From contig NZ_JAIERS010000028.1 in the NCBI RefSeq assembly GCF_019746665.1, positions 1 to 36,499 of the forward strand: a stretch of 36,499 nucleotides of DNA. The letters are read 5' to 3'. A program made the translations under genes and the position numbers. Under the pieces are notes generated by a model. That model searched no databases. It was not told the DNA's origin and was given only the letters and a program-made list of their open reading frames with translations. This stretch comes from Sphingomonas sp. (GTDB taxonomy: Bacteria > Pseudomonadota > Alphaproteobacteria > Sphingomonadales > Sphingomonadaceae). Of this stretch, positions 15,022 through 24,074 are shown piece after piece (within the stretch, counting starts at the first letter, position 1; each line of letters begins with the position of its first letter).

Positions 15022-17688
15022 ATGACCACCAAGATGCTGATCGACGCTCGGCACCGGGAAGAAACCCGCGTTGCCGTCGTCAAGGGAACCCGGATCGAGG
15101 AATTTGATTTCGAATCGGCCGAGCGCAAGCAGCTCAAGGGCAATATCTACCTCGCCAAGGTAACCCGCGTCGAACCCTCGCTGCAGGCGGCGTTCGTCGA
15201 TTATGGCGGCAACCGCCACGGCTTCCTGGCGTTCAGCGAAATCCACCCCGATTACTATCAGATCCCCAAGGAAGATCGCGACGCGCTGCTGCGCGAGGAG
15301 GCCGAGCACGCCGCCGAGGAAGCGGCCCTGCGCGACAGCGACGACGATGATCTCGACGCCGACGAGGCCGAGGATGGCGGCGACGACGATCACCGCGACG
15401 ACGAAACCGGCGAGGAAGAGGGCGGCCGTCGCCCGCGCAAGCGCGGCAATGGCGGCTCCGACGACGCGGTGGAGGCGCTGCGCCAGCGCCGCATGAACCT
15501 GCGCCGCCGCTACAAGATTCAGGACGTGATCCGCCGCCGCCAGATCCTGCTGGTGCAGGTGGTGAAGGAAGAGCGCGGCAACAAGGGCGCGGCGCTGACC
15601 ACCTATTTGTCGCTCGCCGGGCGCTACTGCGTGCTGATGCCCAACACCGCGCATGGCGGCGGGATCAGCCGCAAGATTTCGAACGCCGCCGATCGCAAGC
15701 GGCTGAAGTCGATCATGTCGGACCTGAAGCTGCCGCCGTCGATGGGCTGCATCGTCCGCACCGCCGGGCTCCAGCGCACCAAGACCGAGATCAAGCGCGA
15801 CTTCGATTATCTCGCCCGGCTGTGGGACGAGATTCGCGAGAAGACGCTGTCCTCCTCGGCGCCCGCGCTGGTCTATGGCGACAGCGACCTGATCAAGCGC
15901 GCGATCCGCGACATCTACAACCGCGAGATCGACGAGGTGATCGTGGAGGGCGGCGAGGGCTTCCGCCACGCCAAGGATTTCATGAAGCTGCTGATGCCCA
16001 GCCACGCGCGGCGGGTGAAGCATTATGCCGATCCGGTGCCGCTGTTCCAGCGCCACCATGTCGAGGATCAGCTGGCGGCGATGTATCACCCGGTCGTCCA
16101 GCTGAAATCGGGCGGCTATCTGGTGATCAACCCCACCGAGGCGCTGGTCTCGATCGACATCAACTCCGGCCGCGCCACGCGCGAGCATAACATCGAGCAG
16201 ACCGCGACCCAGACCAACCTGGAGGCCGCCGAGGAAATCGCCCGCCAGCTACGCCTGCGCGACATGGCCGGGCTGGTGGTGATCGACTTCATCGACATGG
16301 ACAATTCGTCCAACGTGCGAAAAGTCGAAAAGGCGATGAAGGAGGCGCTGAAGAACGATCGCGCCCGCATCCAGGTCGGCCGCATCTCGTCCTTTGGCCT
16401 CATGGAGATGAGCCGCCAGCGGCTGCGCACCGGCGTGCTCGAAGCCTCCACCCGCCAGTGCCCGCATTGCGAGGGCACGGGCCTCGTGCGCACCGCCTCG
16501 TCGGCGGGGCTCTCGGCGCTGCGGTTGCTGGAGGATGAAGCGGCGCGCGGGCGCGGATCGCAGTTGCTGCTGCGCGCCAGCCAGGAAGCCGCCTTCTACC
16601 TGCTCAACCGCAAGCGCGCCGAACTCGCCGAGATCGAGGAACGCTATGGCGTGACGATCGAGGTCGCCCCCGATGGCGAGCGCGAGGGCGCGCGCATGTC
16701 GGTCGAGGCGTCCGGGCCGCCGCCGGTCCACGCGCCGCGCCTGGAGCCGATGCTGATCGAGGCCGATGACGACGAGCCCGAGATCGAGGCGTTCGAGGAC
16801 GAGGACGAAGAGGAAGAAGCGATCGAGCGCGAGCCGCGCGAGGCGCGCGACGCCGAACGCGGTGATCGCGACGGCAGCCGCCGCAAGCGCCGCCGCCGGC
16901 GCGGCCGGCGCGGTCGCCGGGGCGACGAGGGTGAAGCCGGCGCCAGCGACGAGAGCGGCGCCGACGAAGGCGACGCCGAGGATGCCGGCGCCGAGGCCGA
17001 CGAGGACGCCGAGCCCGCGACCGTGCAGGCGGGCGCCGAGCAGGGTGATGACGGCGGCCGCCGGGCGCGGCGCCGGCGCAATCGTCGCCGTCGCGGCCGG
17101 GGCGGTGGCGAAGGCCCGTCGAATGAGCAGGCCGGCACCGCCGACGCGCTCGATGCCGAGAGCGATGCCGATGCCGATGGCGACACGTCCGAGCAGCGCT
17201 CCGCACCGGCGCCGGCCACCGCCGATGCCGCGCCGGTCGCGCCCGCATTGACGGACGACGTCGCCGCCGGGGACGCGCCAAAGCCCAAGCGCACTCGTCG
17301 CAGGAAGGCGGCGCCCGAGGCACCCGAGGCGGTTGAAGCGCCGGTCGAGGTGGCCGAGGAAACGCCCGCCGAGGCGAAACCCAAGCGGACGCGCCGCAAG
17401 AAGGTCGATGCCGAGGCGGAAGCCGCGCCCGAAGCCGCGCCCGTGCCCGAGCCCGTCGCGGCGAGCGAAGCGCCGGCCAAGCCCAAGCGCCCGCGCCGCA
17501 AGAAGGCCGACGCCGGCGTCGAGACCGCGCCCGAGCCGGTCGCCGCCGATATCGCGGTGGCCGAGGCGCCCGCCGTCGCCAGCGAGGCCGAGGCGGAGCC
17601 GGAAGGCGCCGCCGCCGGTGCCAATGACGATGGCGGCACGCCGCCGCAGCCGCGTCGCGGCTGGTGGCAGCGTACCTTCGGCGGCTGA
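15022..17688 (+). CDS. rne: Ribonuclease E
   Basis: This 888-aa endoribonuclease organises RNA decay. The catalytic half contains the S1 domain (about 36-200), interrupted by an acidic insert (about 92-155, runs of Asp and Glu), then the 5'-sensor and the DNase I-like domain with SIDINSG (Asp379) and VIDFIDMD (Asp422 and Asp425). The zinc link is CPHC (Cys480, Cys483). The C-terminal half is disordered: alternating acidic blocks and Arg-rich blocks (KRRRRRGRRGRRG), then three repeats around KPKR-(T/P)-R-R-K-K. It ends in RRGWWQRTFGG. The GWW peptide is the known docking site for PNPase in Caulobacter RNase E. GGAG precedes the ATG; a longer upstream frame is not used. A terminator follows. 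Confidence 0.96.
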   Translation: MTTKMLIDARHREETRVAVVKGTRIEEFDFESAERKQLKGNIYLAKVTRVEPSLQAAFVDYGGNRHGFLAFSEIHPDYYQIPKEDRDALLREEAEHAAEEAALRDSDDDDLDADEAEDGGDDDHRDDETGEEEGGRRPRKRGNGGSDDAVEALRQRRMNLRRRYKIQDVIRRRQILLVQVVKEERGNKGAALTTYLSLAGRYCVLMPNTAHGGGISRKISNAADRKRLKSIMSDLKLPPSMGCIVRTAGLQRTKTEIKRDFDYLARLWDEIREKTLSSSAPALVYGDSDLIKRAIRDIYNREIDEVIVEGGEGFRHAKDFMKLLMPSHARRVKHYADPVPLFQRHHVEDQLAAMYHPVVQLKSGGYLVINPTEALVSIDINSGRATREHNIEQTATQTNLEAAEEIARQLRLRDMAGLVVIDFIDMDNSSNVRKVEKAMKEALKNDRARIQVGRISSFGLMEMSRQRLRTGVLEASTRQCPHCEGTGLVRTASSAGLSALRLLEDEAARGRGSQLLLRASQEAAFYLLNRKRAELAEIEERYGVTIEVAPDGEREGARMSVEASGPPPVHAPRLEPMLIEADDDEPEIEAFEDEDEEEEAIEREPREARDAERGDRDGSRRKRRRRRGRRGRRGDEGEAGASDESGADEGDAEDAGAEADEDAEPATVQAGAEQGDDGGRRARRRRNRRRRGRGGGEGPSNEQAGTADALDAESDADADGDTSEQRSAPAPATADAAPVAPALTDDVAAGDAPKPKRTRRRKAAPEAPEAVEAPVEVAEETPAEAKPKRTRRKKVDAEAEAAPEAAPVPEPVAASEAPAKPKRPRRKKADAGVETAPEPVAADIAVAEAPAVASEAEAEPEGAAAGANDDGGTPPQPRRGWWQRTFGG

Positions 17689-17711
17689 GCCGCTGCTGAT
17701 CCCGATCGAGA

Positions 17712-17743
17712 CCCCCCGGTGGCGCCGCGCCGCCGGGGGTTTT
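17712..17743 (+). terminator. Rho-independent terminator of rne
   Basis: CCCCCGG (17713-17719) pairs with CCGGGGG (17733-17739) over a GC-rich inner stem, followed by TTTT. It lies 24 nt after the rne stop. Confidence 0.75.
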
Positions 17744-17794
17744 CGTTTCGCTGCCTCGCCGCTTCCTGAGGCTCCACCCTCAAGCAGCGCCGTC

Positions 17795-17870
17795 ACCCCG
17801 GCCTAGAGCCGGGGTCTCGCTTTTCTTCGAGCGGCGCCAAGGCAGTGGTTCCCCGGCTCGGTGGCCGGGG
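17795..17870. repeat. Short REP-like palindrome pair, copy A3
   Basis: Two hairpins, ACCCCGGC-CTAGA-GCCGGGGT (17795-17815) and CCCCGGC with GGCCGGGG (17851-17870), stand in the 307-nt gap between rne and proS. The rest of the gap shows only the rne terminator and the region just ahead of proS. Confidence 0.65.
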
Positions 17871-17995
17871 TGATGGTGTCGCCTGGGATGGCCGGTGGTC
17901 GGCTTCGGGAACGCGCCAGTGCGCCCATCCACTCCGCCAGTTCCCCCCGCGTAACAGGGCTTGAGCTTCCGCACCGGCCCCGCCAAACAGCGGCG

Positions 17996-19531
17996 ATGAT
18001 CAAGCACGCCCTTCCCGTCACCCGCGACGGTGATTTCGCCCAGTGGTATCAAACCGTGATCGCCGAGGCCGATCTCGCCGAGGAATCGGGGGTGCGCGGC
18101 TGCATGGTGATCCGCCCCTGGGGCTATGGCATCTGGGAGCGGCTGCAGCGGCTGCTCGACGATCGCATCAAGGCGACGGGGCACGAGAATTGCTATTTCC
18201 CGCTGTTCATTCCGCTGGGCAACTTCGAGCGCGAGGCCGAGCATGTCGAAGGCTTCGCCAAGGAGATGGCGGTCGTCACCCACCACCGCCTGATCGCCGA
18301 TGGCAAGGGCGGGCTGATGCCCGATCCCGAGGCGAAGCTGGAGGAGCCGCTGGTCGTGCGCCCCACCTCCGAAACCGTGATCGGCACCGCCTTCGCCCGC
18401 TGGGTGCAGAGCTGGCGCGATCTGCCGATCCTGATCAACCAATGGGCCAATGTCGTGCGCTGGGAGATGCGCACCCGCATGTTCCTGCGCACCGCCGAAT
18501 TCCTGTGGCAGGAAGGCCATACCGCGCACGCGACCCCCGAGGAGGCGCGCGAGGAAACGCTGAAGATGCTGGAGGTGTATCGCAGCTTCGCCGAGGAGTG
18601 CGCCGCGCTGCCCGTGATCGCCGGCGAAAAGCCCGAGAATGAGCGCTTCCCCGGCGCCGTCGCCACCTATTCGATCGAGGCGATGATGCAGGACGGGAAG
18701 GCGCTGCAGGCCGGCACCAGCCATTTCCTCGGCACCAATTTCTCGGCCGCGCAAAATATCCGCTTCCAGAACAAGGAAGGCGCGTTCGAATTCGCGCAGA
18801 CGACGAGCTGGGGCATGTCGACCCGGATGATCGGCGGGATCATCATGGTGCATGGCGATGATGACGGCCTGCGCGTGCCACCCCGCCTCGCGCCGTGGCA
18901 GGTGGTGATCGTGCCGATGCTGCGCGACGCGCCCGAGGATGCGGAGATCGTGGCCTATTGCAAGGCGCTCCAGGCCGAGCTCGCCGCGCTTTCGGCGTTC
19001 GGCGAGCCGGTGCGCTGCCTGCTCGATCTCAAGCCCGCCAAGGCCGCGACCAAGCGCTGGGGCTGGGTGAAGAAGGGCGCGCCGATCGTGATCGAGGTCG
19101 GCGGGCGTGATGTCGCGGGCGGCAATGTCAGCGTGATCCGCCGCGACCGGCTCTATCGCGAAGACGGCAAGCTCGACAGCGCGGTGGTGGCACGGGACGC
19201 GTTCGTCGCGGAAGCGGCGGCGCTGCTCGGCGAGGTGCAGGCGACTTTGTTCGCCGAGGCCAAGGCGCGGTTCGACGGCAATATCCGCCGCGACGTGACG
19301 CGCCTTCCCGAACTCGAAGCCTATTTCGCCGAGAGCGTCGCGAAGCCCGGCTGGCTGGAAGTGACTTGGGCGAAGCCGACCGGCGCCGCGCTCGACGCGG
19401 TGGTCGAAAAGCTCAAGAGCCTGAAGCTCACGCTGCGCAACGTGCCGCTGGATGCCGCGCCGGCGGCGGGCGACTGCATCTTCACCGGCGCGCCGGCGGT
19501 CGAGCGGGTGCTGGTCGGGCGGAGTTACTGA
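17996..19531 (+). CDS. proS: Prolyl-tRNA synthetase, ProS type 3
   Basis: This 511-aa class II synthetase charges tRNA-Pro. Motif 2 is RTRMFLRTAEFLWQEGHTAH, and motif 3 is read in MSTRMIGGIIMVHGDDDGL. The protein lacks the bacterial INS editing domain, has a C-terminal extension after the anticodon-binding domain (about 300-400) and ends in a terminal tyrosine (GRSY). These traits fit the type-3 (archaeal/eukaryotic-like) class rather than the shorter type 2 common in many alphaproteobacteria. The ATG at 17996 gives the standard MIKHALPVTRDGDFAQWY start. It is transcribed alone, flanked by palindromic repeats on both sides. Confidence 0.95.
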   Translation: MIKHALPVTRDGDFAQWYQTVIAEADLAEESGVRGCMVIRPWGYGIWERLQRLLDDRIKATGHENCYFPLFIPLGNFEREAEHVEGFAKEMAVVTHHRLIADGKGGLMPDPEAKLEEPLVVRPTSETVIGTAFARWVQSWRDLPILINQWANVVRWEMRTRMFLRTAEFLWQEGHTAHATPEEAREETLKMLEVYRSFAEECAALPVIAGEKPENERFPGAVATYSIEAMMQDGKALQAGTSHFLGTNFSAAQNIRFQNKEGAFEFAQTTSWGMSTRMIGGIIMVHGDDDGLRVPPRLAPWQVVIVPMLRDAPEDAEIVAYCKALQAELAALSAFGEPVRCLLDLKPAKAATKRWGWVKKGAPIVIEVGGRDVAGGNVSVIRRDRLYREDGKLDSAVVARDAFVAEAAALLGEVQATLFAEAKARFDGNIRRDVTRLPELEAYFAESVAKPGWLEVTWAKPTGAALDAVVEKLKSLKLTLRNVPLDAAPAAGDCIFTGAPAVERVLVGRSY

Positions 19532-19576
19532 GCGGGCTAACCCCACCAGGAAACCACCGAGCACCTTGGAGCCCTC

Positions 19577-19673
19577 TACCCCGGCGAAGGCCGGGGGCCA
19601 GCATCGCGCCGGTGGACGGCTGCGTGCCAGCGTCGGACGTCCCCGCAACCGGGCCCCGGCCTTCGCCGGGGAA
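19577..19673. repeat. REP-like inverted repeat pair, copy A2
   Basis: Arms at about 19577-19601 and 19651-19673 are inverted copies built on CCCCGGC-GAAGG-CCGGGG, like copy A1. They lie in the 206-nt convergent gap between proS and the hydrolase gene, where they could also act as a bidirectional terminator. Confidence 0.75.
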
Positions 19674-19737
19674 GGCGATGGGGCAAGGGGGTAGGCTTGT
19701 CGGAAGCAAAGGCGCGGGGCGCCGCTAAGAGCGCGCC

Positions 19738-20733
19738 CTATTTCAGCGGTTTGCCGCTGTCCTTCCATTTGTCGAGGATCTGGCTCTCGGGCAGCGACGG
19801 CGCGGCGGCGAGCGGGGTGCCGCTGTCGGCATAGGCCGGCTGGATCTGGCTCGGCGCGGTGACCGGCGCCAGGGTGGCGGCAGTCGTCGGGGCGGGCAGC
19901 GTCGTCGGGGTCGCGCTCGCCAGGGTGAGCCGCGCGTGCGGGCCGGGCACCGGCTCGCCGCCGCGATAGGGCTGGGTGAAGGCGGCGGGGGTGCCCCAGA
20001 AACCCTGCCAGCGGTGGAAGAAGTGCGCGCCGATCGCCGCCGTCATCACCATCTGCCGGTTCCACGCGGGGGTGACGGCGAAGGTATGGTAATGCGTCGC
20101 CTCGCCCACGCTCGGCTCGGTCAGCCCGCCGAGCATCGCGGCGGCGGTGCGCAGCGCGCGCGCCCAGCCGGTGCGCGAGGGCGCGCGCGCCATCGCGCCA
20201 TCACAGGCGAAGCTGAACTGGCAGCCCGCGCGCTCGGACCCCTGATAGACCACGCCGCACACGGTGTTGGGGAAAGCGGGGTGGCGGACCCGGTTGAGCA
20301 CCACCTGCGCCACCGCCCGCTGGCCGGCATCGGGCTCGCTCGCGGCCTCGTAGTAAATCGCGCTCGTCAGGCAATCGAGCGCGCGGCCGTAATCGAGTCC
20401 GCTCGCGCGCGCCATGCTGAACGGCTGGGCGGGGCGGATGCTGGTATCGACCGGCAACGCGGCTGCATAAGCGGGGATGGCAGGGAGCGGCGCGGTCCCG
20501 GTCGCGCCTGGCGCGGGCGCGGCGATGCCCGGGACGGGCGTGGGAATGCCCGGGGAAGGCTCGGCCGTGACATAAAGCAGCGCGGCGCCGGGGAAATGAT
20601 CCTGCGCCTCATAGCCCTTGGGCGCCGCGCGTGCTTGCGCGGGCAGGTGATCCATGATCGCGCGAATCGCGGCCTGCCCCGAATAGCCAAGGCACGCGGC
20701 AAGGCAGAGCGCGGCACCACCCGCCCAGCGCAT
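19738..20733 (-). CDS. SleB/CwlJ-type cell wall hydrolase
   Basis: This 331-aa exported protein has a Hydrolase_2 domain (about 120-235) with the family signature AIYYEAASEPDAGQRAVAQVVLNRV, in which Glu129 is the likely catalytic acid, followed by CGVVYQGS and CQFSFACDG. Such enzymes act as lytic transglycosylase-like peptidoglycan hydrolases; in non-spore-formers they serve wall remodelling. The N-terminus has a hydrophobic signal with a possible lipobox (LAAC). A Pro/Ala-rich linker separates it from the domain, and a Thr/Ala/Pro-rich tail follows. The ATG at 20733 has AAGAGG at good spacing; a GTG ten codons upstream has none. Confidence 0.88.
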   Translation of the reverse strand: MRWAGGAALCLAACLGYSGQAAIRAIMDHLPAQARAAPKGYEAQDHFPGAALLYVTAEPSPGIPTPVPGIAAPAPGATGTAPLPAIPAYAAALPVDTSIRPAQPFSMARASGLDYGRALDCLTSAIYYEAASEPDAGQRAVAQVVLNRVRHPAFPNTVCGVVYQGSERAGCQFSFACDGAMARAPSRTGWARALRTAAAMLGGLTEPSVGEATHYHTFAVTPAWNRQMVMTAAIGAHFFHRWQGFWGTPAAFTQPYRGGEPVPGPHARLTLASATPTTLPAPTTAATLAPVTAPSQIQPAYADSGTPLAAAPSLPESQILDKWKDSGKPLK

Positions 20734-20852
20734 CCGCGCGCCTCTTGCCAAAATCCCGCTCACGCGCGCCCAATTAGCGCATAAACGCGGTGCTTTGACC
20801 CCCCGCTTTTGGCCTGTCCCACCCTGGCACGAAGCCGCGCGGCGGTAAGCTT

Positions 20853-23006
20853 TCAGCGCCCCGGATGGTAGCGGCGGGCGATATGGCCGACCAGGTCGCT
20901 CTCGTCGAAATAGACCGGGCGCAGCGCGCCGGCGGTGTAGCGCGCGGCCTGATCGTTAAAGTGCGGCGAGGCCGGATCGCCGCTTTCGCCGCCCGCCGTC
21001 ACCGCCACCGCGCGGGGGCGCGGGCCGAACTGCACCACCGCGACGAAGCTGTTGCCGAGCACGCCGAAACGCTGCGCGCTTCCCGCCGGGCTCACCGTGC
21101 CGAAGCTCGCGAGCGATCCCCAGATCGCGGAGGTGAAGCCGACCGGCAGGCTCGGCGCCTTCGGGTCGAAGCCACCGGTCGCGCCGGGGCGCTGGAAGCG
21201 GTTGATCGTGCCCCAGGGCACCCGCCAGTCGCCATGCGCCGCCTTTAGTTTGGCGATGGCGGTCTCAAGCGCGGCGAGCTGCGTCGCCCCGGGCGCCGCC
21301 GCCAGCCGATCGAGATGGGTGAGGCTGAAGCTCTTGATGTCACTGTCGGCGGGCACCGCCGTCGCCAGCGCCTCGCCCCAATGCACCGCGAGCGTGGTCG
21401 CGGTCGAGGTGACGCCCCAGCGCCGGTCCCAGCCTTCGAGCAGGGCGATCGGCTCGGCGAGCGCGGCCCGGCGCGGGTCGTCCGCGGGCAGCGCGCGCCA
21501 GGCGGTGATCAGCGGCGGCAGCAGGCGATCGAAGGCGGGCAGCGCGCTGTCGAACGCGGCCGCGCGCAATGCCTCGATCGTCCAGTCGCGCTTGTCGCCG
21601 AGCAGCGACAGCGCATGGACCGCGCGCGCATTCTCGCCCGCCAGATCGAAATAGCGCGGATAGGCGCCCGCGTTCAGGCTGCCCGCGCCGGCGCCGGTCC
21701 AGGGGGCGTTGTTGGTGTTGACCACCCAGCCGCTCGCCGGGTCGACCAGCTGCGGCAGTTCGCCGAGCGCGTGCAGCCCGTGCCAGTCGGTCGCGGGATC
21801 GCTGCCATCGACCACCCCGCGATAATCGAAGCGATTGTCGCGCCGGGGCATGAATTGCGGCACGAGCAGTGCGATCTCGCCCTTGGCGGTCGCGATCACG
21901 GTGTTGTTGCTGCTGTTCGCGCGGCGCTCGGCGATGCGGATGAAGTCGGCGAGGTCGCTCGCCTTGGTGCGCAGGAAGCTCTGCTCGAGCGCGGCGATCG
22001 GCCGGTTCATCAGCGCGGCGGCGATCCACTTGCCGCCCTCGCGCGCGACCACGGGGCCGTGATGAGTGAAGTACCCCGTGAAGCGCCGCTCGACGAGGCC
22101 GGCGGGCGTCTTCACCTTTAGCGTGATCGCCCGCGTCCGCACCGGGCGTCGCTCGGCGCCATAGCGATAGCTGATCTGCCCGCGCTCGCGCACGATCGTC
22201 TCGGCGAACAGATCGACATTATCGACCCCGCTGGAGGTGTGCATCCACCCCATGCGTTCGTTGAAGCCCTGGTAGATGAAGAACTGCCCCCAGGTCGCCG
22301 CGCCATAGGCGTTGAGCCCGGCGTCGCTCGTCACCTGCTGCTCGGCGCGGAAATAGAAGCTGGTATGCGGGTTGATCAGCAGCAGCGCCTGGCCGTCCTT
22401 GGTCAGGCGCGGGGCGATGGCGATGCCGTTCGACCCCTTGGGCTCGGCCAGCGGCGGGGGGACGAAGGCGATCTGCTCGCCGGTGTAGAAGGCGCGCAGC
22501 GCGTCGAGCGGCACGCGCTCGATATCGCCGCCGATGCTCCCCTCGCTGAACGCCAGCGCCATCCACGGCTCGAAATGGCGGATCACGCGCGGGCGCACGT
22601 CCGGGTGGCGCGCGAGGTAGCAATTCAGGCCATCGGCCCAGGCCATCATCAGCCGCTGCAGCCAGGCGGGGCTGTCGGCATAGGCGCGGCGCAGCTCGGC
22701 TTCGTCGAGGAACAGGCGCTGGCGCAGATCCTGCCACAGCGCGCCTTCGCCCTCCGCCTCGGCGAGGCGCCCGAGCGCGACGAGATAATTGCGCTCGATC
22801 CGCGGGAAATCATCCTCGGCCTGGGCATAGATCATCGCGAACACCGCGTCGGCGTCGCTGCGGCCGTGGATGTGCGCGATGCCCCAATCGTCGCGGATGA
22901 TGCTGCTCGCGGTTGCCGCCATCGCCCAGCGCTGCTGCTCGCTATCGCCGCTTTGCGCGGCGGCGGGGGCGGCGAGGAGCAGGGCGAGCGGGAGGGCGCG
23001 GATCAT
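20853..23006 (-). CDS. Penicillin acylase family protein (Ntn hydrolase)
   Basis: This 717-aa periplasmic enzyme has a signal peptide (about 1-18, MIRALPLALLLAAPAAA) and the layout of the penicillin/cephalosporin/AHL acylase family. The alpha chain (about 20-190) is followed by the autocleavage site PKG-SNGIAI, where Ser192 becomes the N-terminal nucleophile of the beta chain. NPHTSFYFR, GWMHTSSGVDNVD and the later NTNNAPW segment are further family landmarks. Substrates in the family include beta-lactams, acyl-homoserine lactones and aculeacin; the choice cannot be made from sequence. The start was set at the ATG beginning the signal peptide. It lies downstream of tRNA-Cys. Confidence 0.9.
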   Translation of the reverse strand: MIRALPLALLLAAPAAAQSGDSEQQRWAMAATASSIIRDDWGIAHIHGRSDADAVFAMIYAQAEDDFPRIERNYLVALGRLAEAEGEGALWQDLRQRLFLDEAELRRAYADSPAWLQRLMMAWADGLNCYLARHPDVRPRVIRHFEPWMALAFSEGSIGGDIERVPLDALRAFYTGEQIAFVPPPLAEPKGSNGIAIAPRLTKDGQALLLINPHTSFYFRAEQQVTSDAGLNAYGAATWGQFFIYQGFNERMGWMHTSSGVDNVDLFAETIVRERGQISYRYGAERRPVRTRAITLKVKTPAGLVERRFTGYFTHHGPVVAREGGKWIAAALMNRPIAALEQSFLRTKASDLADFIRIAERRANSSNNTVIATAKGEIALLVPQFMPRRDNRFDYRGVVDGSDPATDWHGLHALGELPQLVDPASGWVVNTNNAPWTGAGAGSLNAGAYPRYFDLAGENARAVHALSLLGDKRDWTIEALRAAAFDSALPAFDRLLPPLITAWRALPADDPRRAALAEPIALLEGWDRRWGVTSTATTLAVHWGEALATAVPADSDIKSFSLTHLDRLAAAPGATQLAALETAIAKLKAAHGDWRVPWGTINRFQRPGATGGFDPKAPSLPVGFTSAIWGSLASFGTVSPAGSAQRFGVLGNSFVAVVQFGPRPRAVAVTAGGESGDPASPHFNDQAARYTAGALRPVYFDESDLVGHIARRYHPGR

Positions 23007-23141
23007 GGCGCCAGACCGTAACGCCGCGCGGGGCAAAGGAAAGGCCCGCCGCGAATCGCTGGCCCGACTCGCGCGGAAAAGAAGGTGCGAGCGCACAGCC
23101 GCTCCGGCCTAGTCGGCCGACGAGGTGTGTCTTTAACGAAT

Positions 23142-23215
23142 TGGAGGCCCGAGCCGGAATCGAACCGGCGTACAAGGATTTGCAGTCCTCTGCGTCACCA
23201 CTCCGCCATCGGGCC
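23142..23215 (-). tRNA. tRNA-Cys (GCA)
   Basis: A 74-nt cloverleaf with encoded CCA has acceptor GGCCCGA, anticodon loop CTGCAAA (anticodon GCA), T loop TTCGATT and discriminator T. On the minus strand TTGACA (23249-23254) lies upstream with a 17-nt spacer made of CGC repeats, but the -10 (CATGGA) is poor. Confidence 0.95.
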
Positions 23216-23363
23216 GGAGCGCGGCTCCATGCGGCGGCGGCGGCGGCGTGTCAACAGGCGGCGGCGTCGGACGGCGCTTGGCGCGCCCCGGCGCAATCGG
23301 TAGAAGCGCGCTCAGAATAATTGCTGTATTGCGTGTGTAAGACAGTTGTGCGAAGGGAGACCC

Positions 23364-24026
23364 ATGGACATGATGCTTGACTCTGCCCGTTCCGCCTCGA
23401 TGCGCCAGGCGATGGTGGCGAGCCAGTTGCGTCCCAACGCGGTGAACGACGCCGCGGTGGTCGATGTCATGGCCGCCCTGCCGCGCGAGCGTTTCCTGCC
23501 GGGCGCGCTCGCGGCGGTCGCCTATACCGATGCGCTGCTGCCGCTGGGCGAGGGGCGGGTGGCCAACGCGCCGATCGCTACCGGCCGCCTGCTCACCGAG
23601 GCGCGGGTGAAGCTGTCCGACCGTGTGCTGGTGGTGGGCGCGGCGGGCGGCTACGCGGCGGCGCTGCTCGCCAAGCTCGCGGCGCGCGTGACGGCGCTCG
23701 AAGTCTCGCCGACGCTCGCCGCCCTTGCGCGCGCTGCGCTGACGGATACCGGGGTGGCGGTGGTCGAAGGGCCGCTCGCCGGGGGCCATGCGGCGGGGGC
23801 GCCCTATGATCTGATTTTCGTCGATGGCGCGATCGAGCAGGTGCCGGCGGCGCTGATCGAGCAGCTGGAGATCGACGGTCGGCTCGTCGCGGGCGTGATC
23901 GATCGCGGTGTGTCGCGCCTCAGCGTTGGGCGGCGCACCGCCGGCGGCTTCGGGCTTGCCGATTTCGCCGACATCGAAGCCGCGCATCTGCCAGGCTTCG
24001 CGCCGCCGCCGGCGTTCAGCTTTTGA
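23364..24026 (+). CDS. Protein-L-isoaspartate O-methyltransferase family protein
   Basis: This 220-aa protein follows the Pcm family layout: MRQAMVASQLRPN near the start, VMAALPRERFLPG (35-47), and the SAM-binding strand RVLVVGAAGGYAAALLAKL (87-105). The family repairs isoaspartyl residues in damaged proteins. The glycine-rich loop is GAAGG rather than the usual GTGSGY, so SAM binding may be weakened. This divergent type commonly sits directly upstream of tolC in alphaproteobacteria, as here (48 nt). GAAGGGAG precedes the ATG at good spacing; a GTG six codons upstream is not used. Confidence 0.82.
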   Translation: MDMMLDSARSASMRQAMVASQLRPNAVNDAAVVDVMAALPRERFLPGALAAVAYTDALLPLGEGRVANAPIATGRLLTEARVKLSDRVLVVGAAGGYAAALLAKLAARVTALEVSPTLAALARAALTDTGVAVVEGPLAGGHAAGAPYDLIFVDGAIEQVPAALIEQLEIDGRLVAGVIDRGVSRLSVGRRTAGGFGLADFADIEAAHLPGFAPPPAFSF

Positions 24027-24074
24027 TTAACTCCTGTGGTTAAAGAACTGGCGCACAGGTGAGAAGGGATTGAG

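Noticed and set aside
14808..15107. Upstream open frame in the rne leader
   Set aside because: The product is Arg/Pro-rich and runs past the rne start in another frame; a coding role is not supported.
17780..20065. Long minus-strand open frame of 761 codons
   Set aside because: It runs antisense to proS and through repeats; high GC keeps such frames open. proS has all class II motifs.
24029..24045. CtrA-type box ahead of tolC
   Set aside because: The two TTAA halves are 9 nt apart, not the 7 nt of the consensus; it is only a small palindrome.
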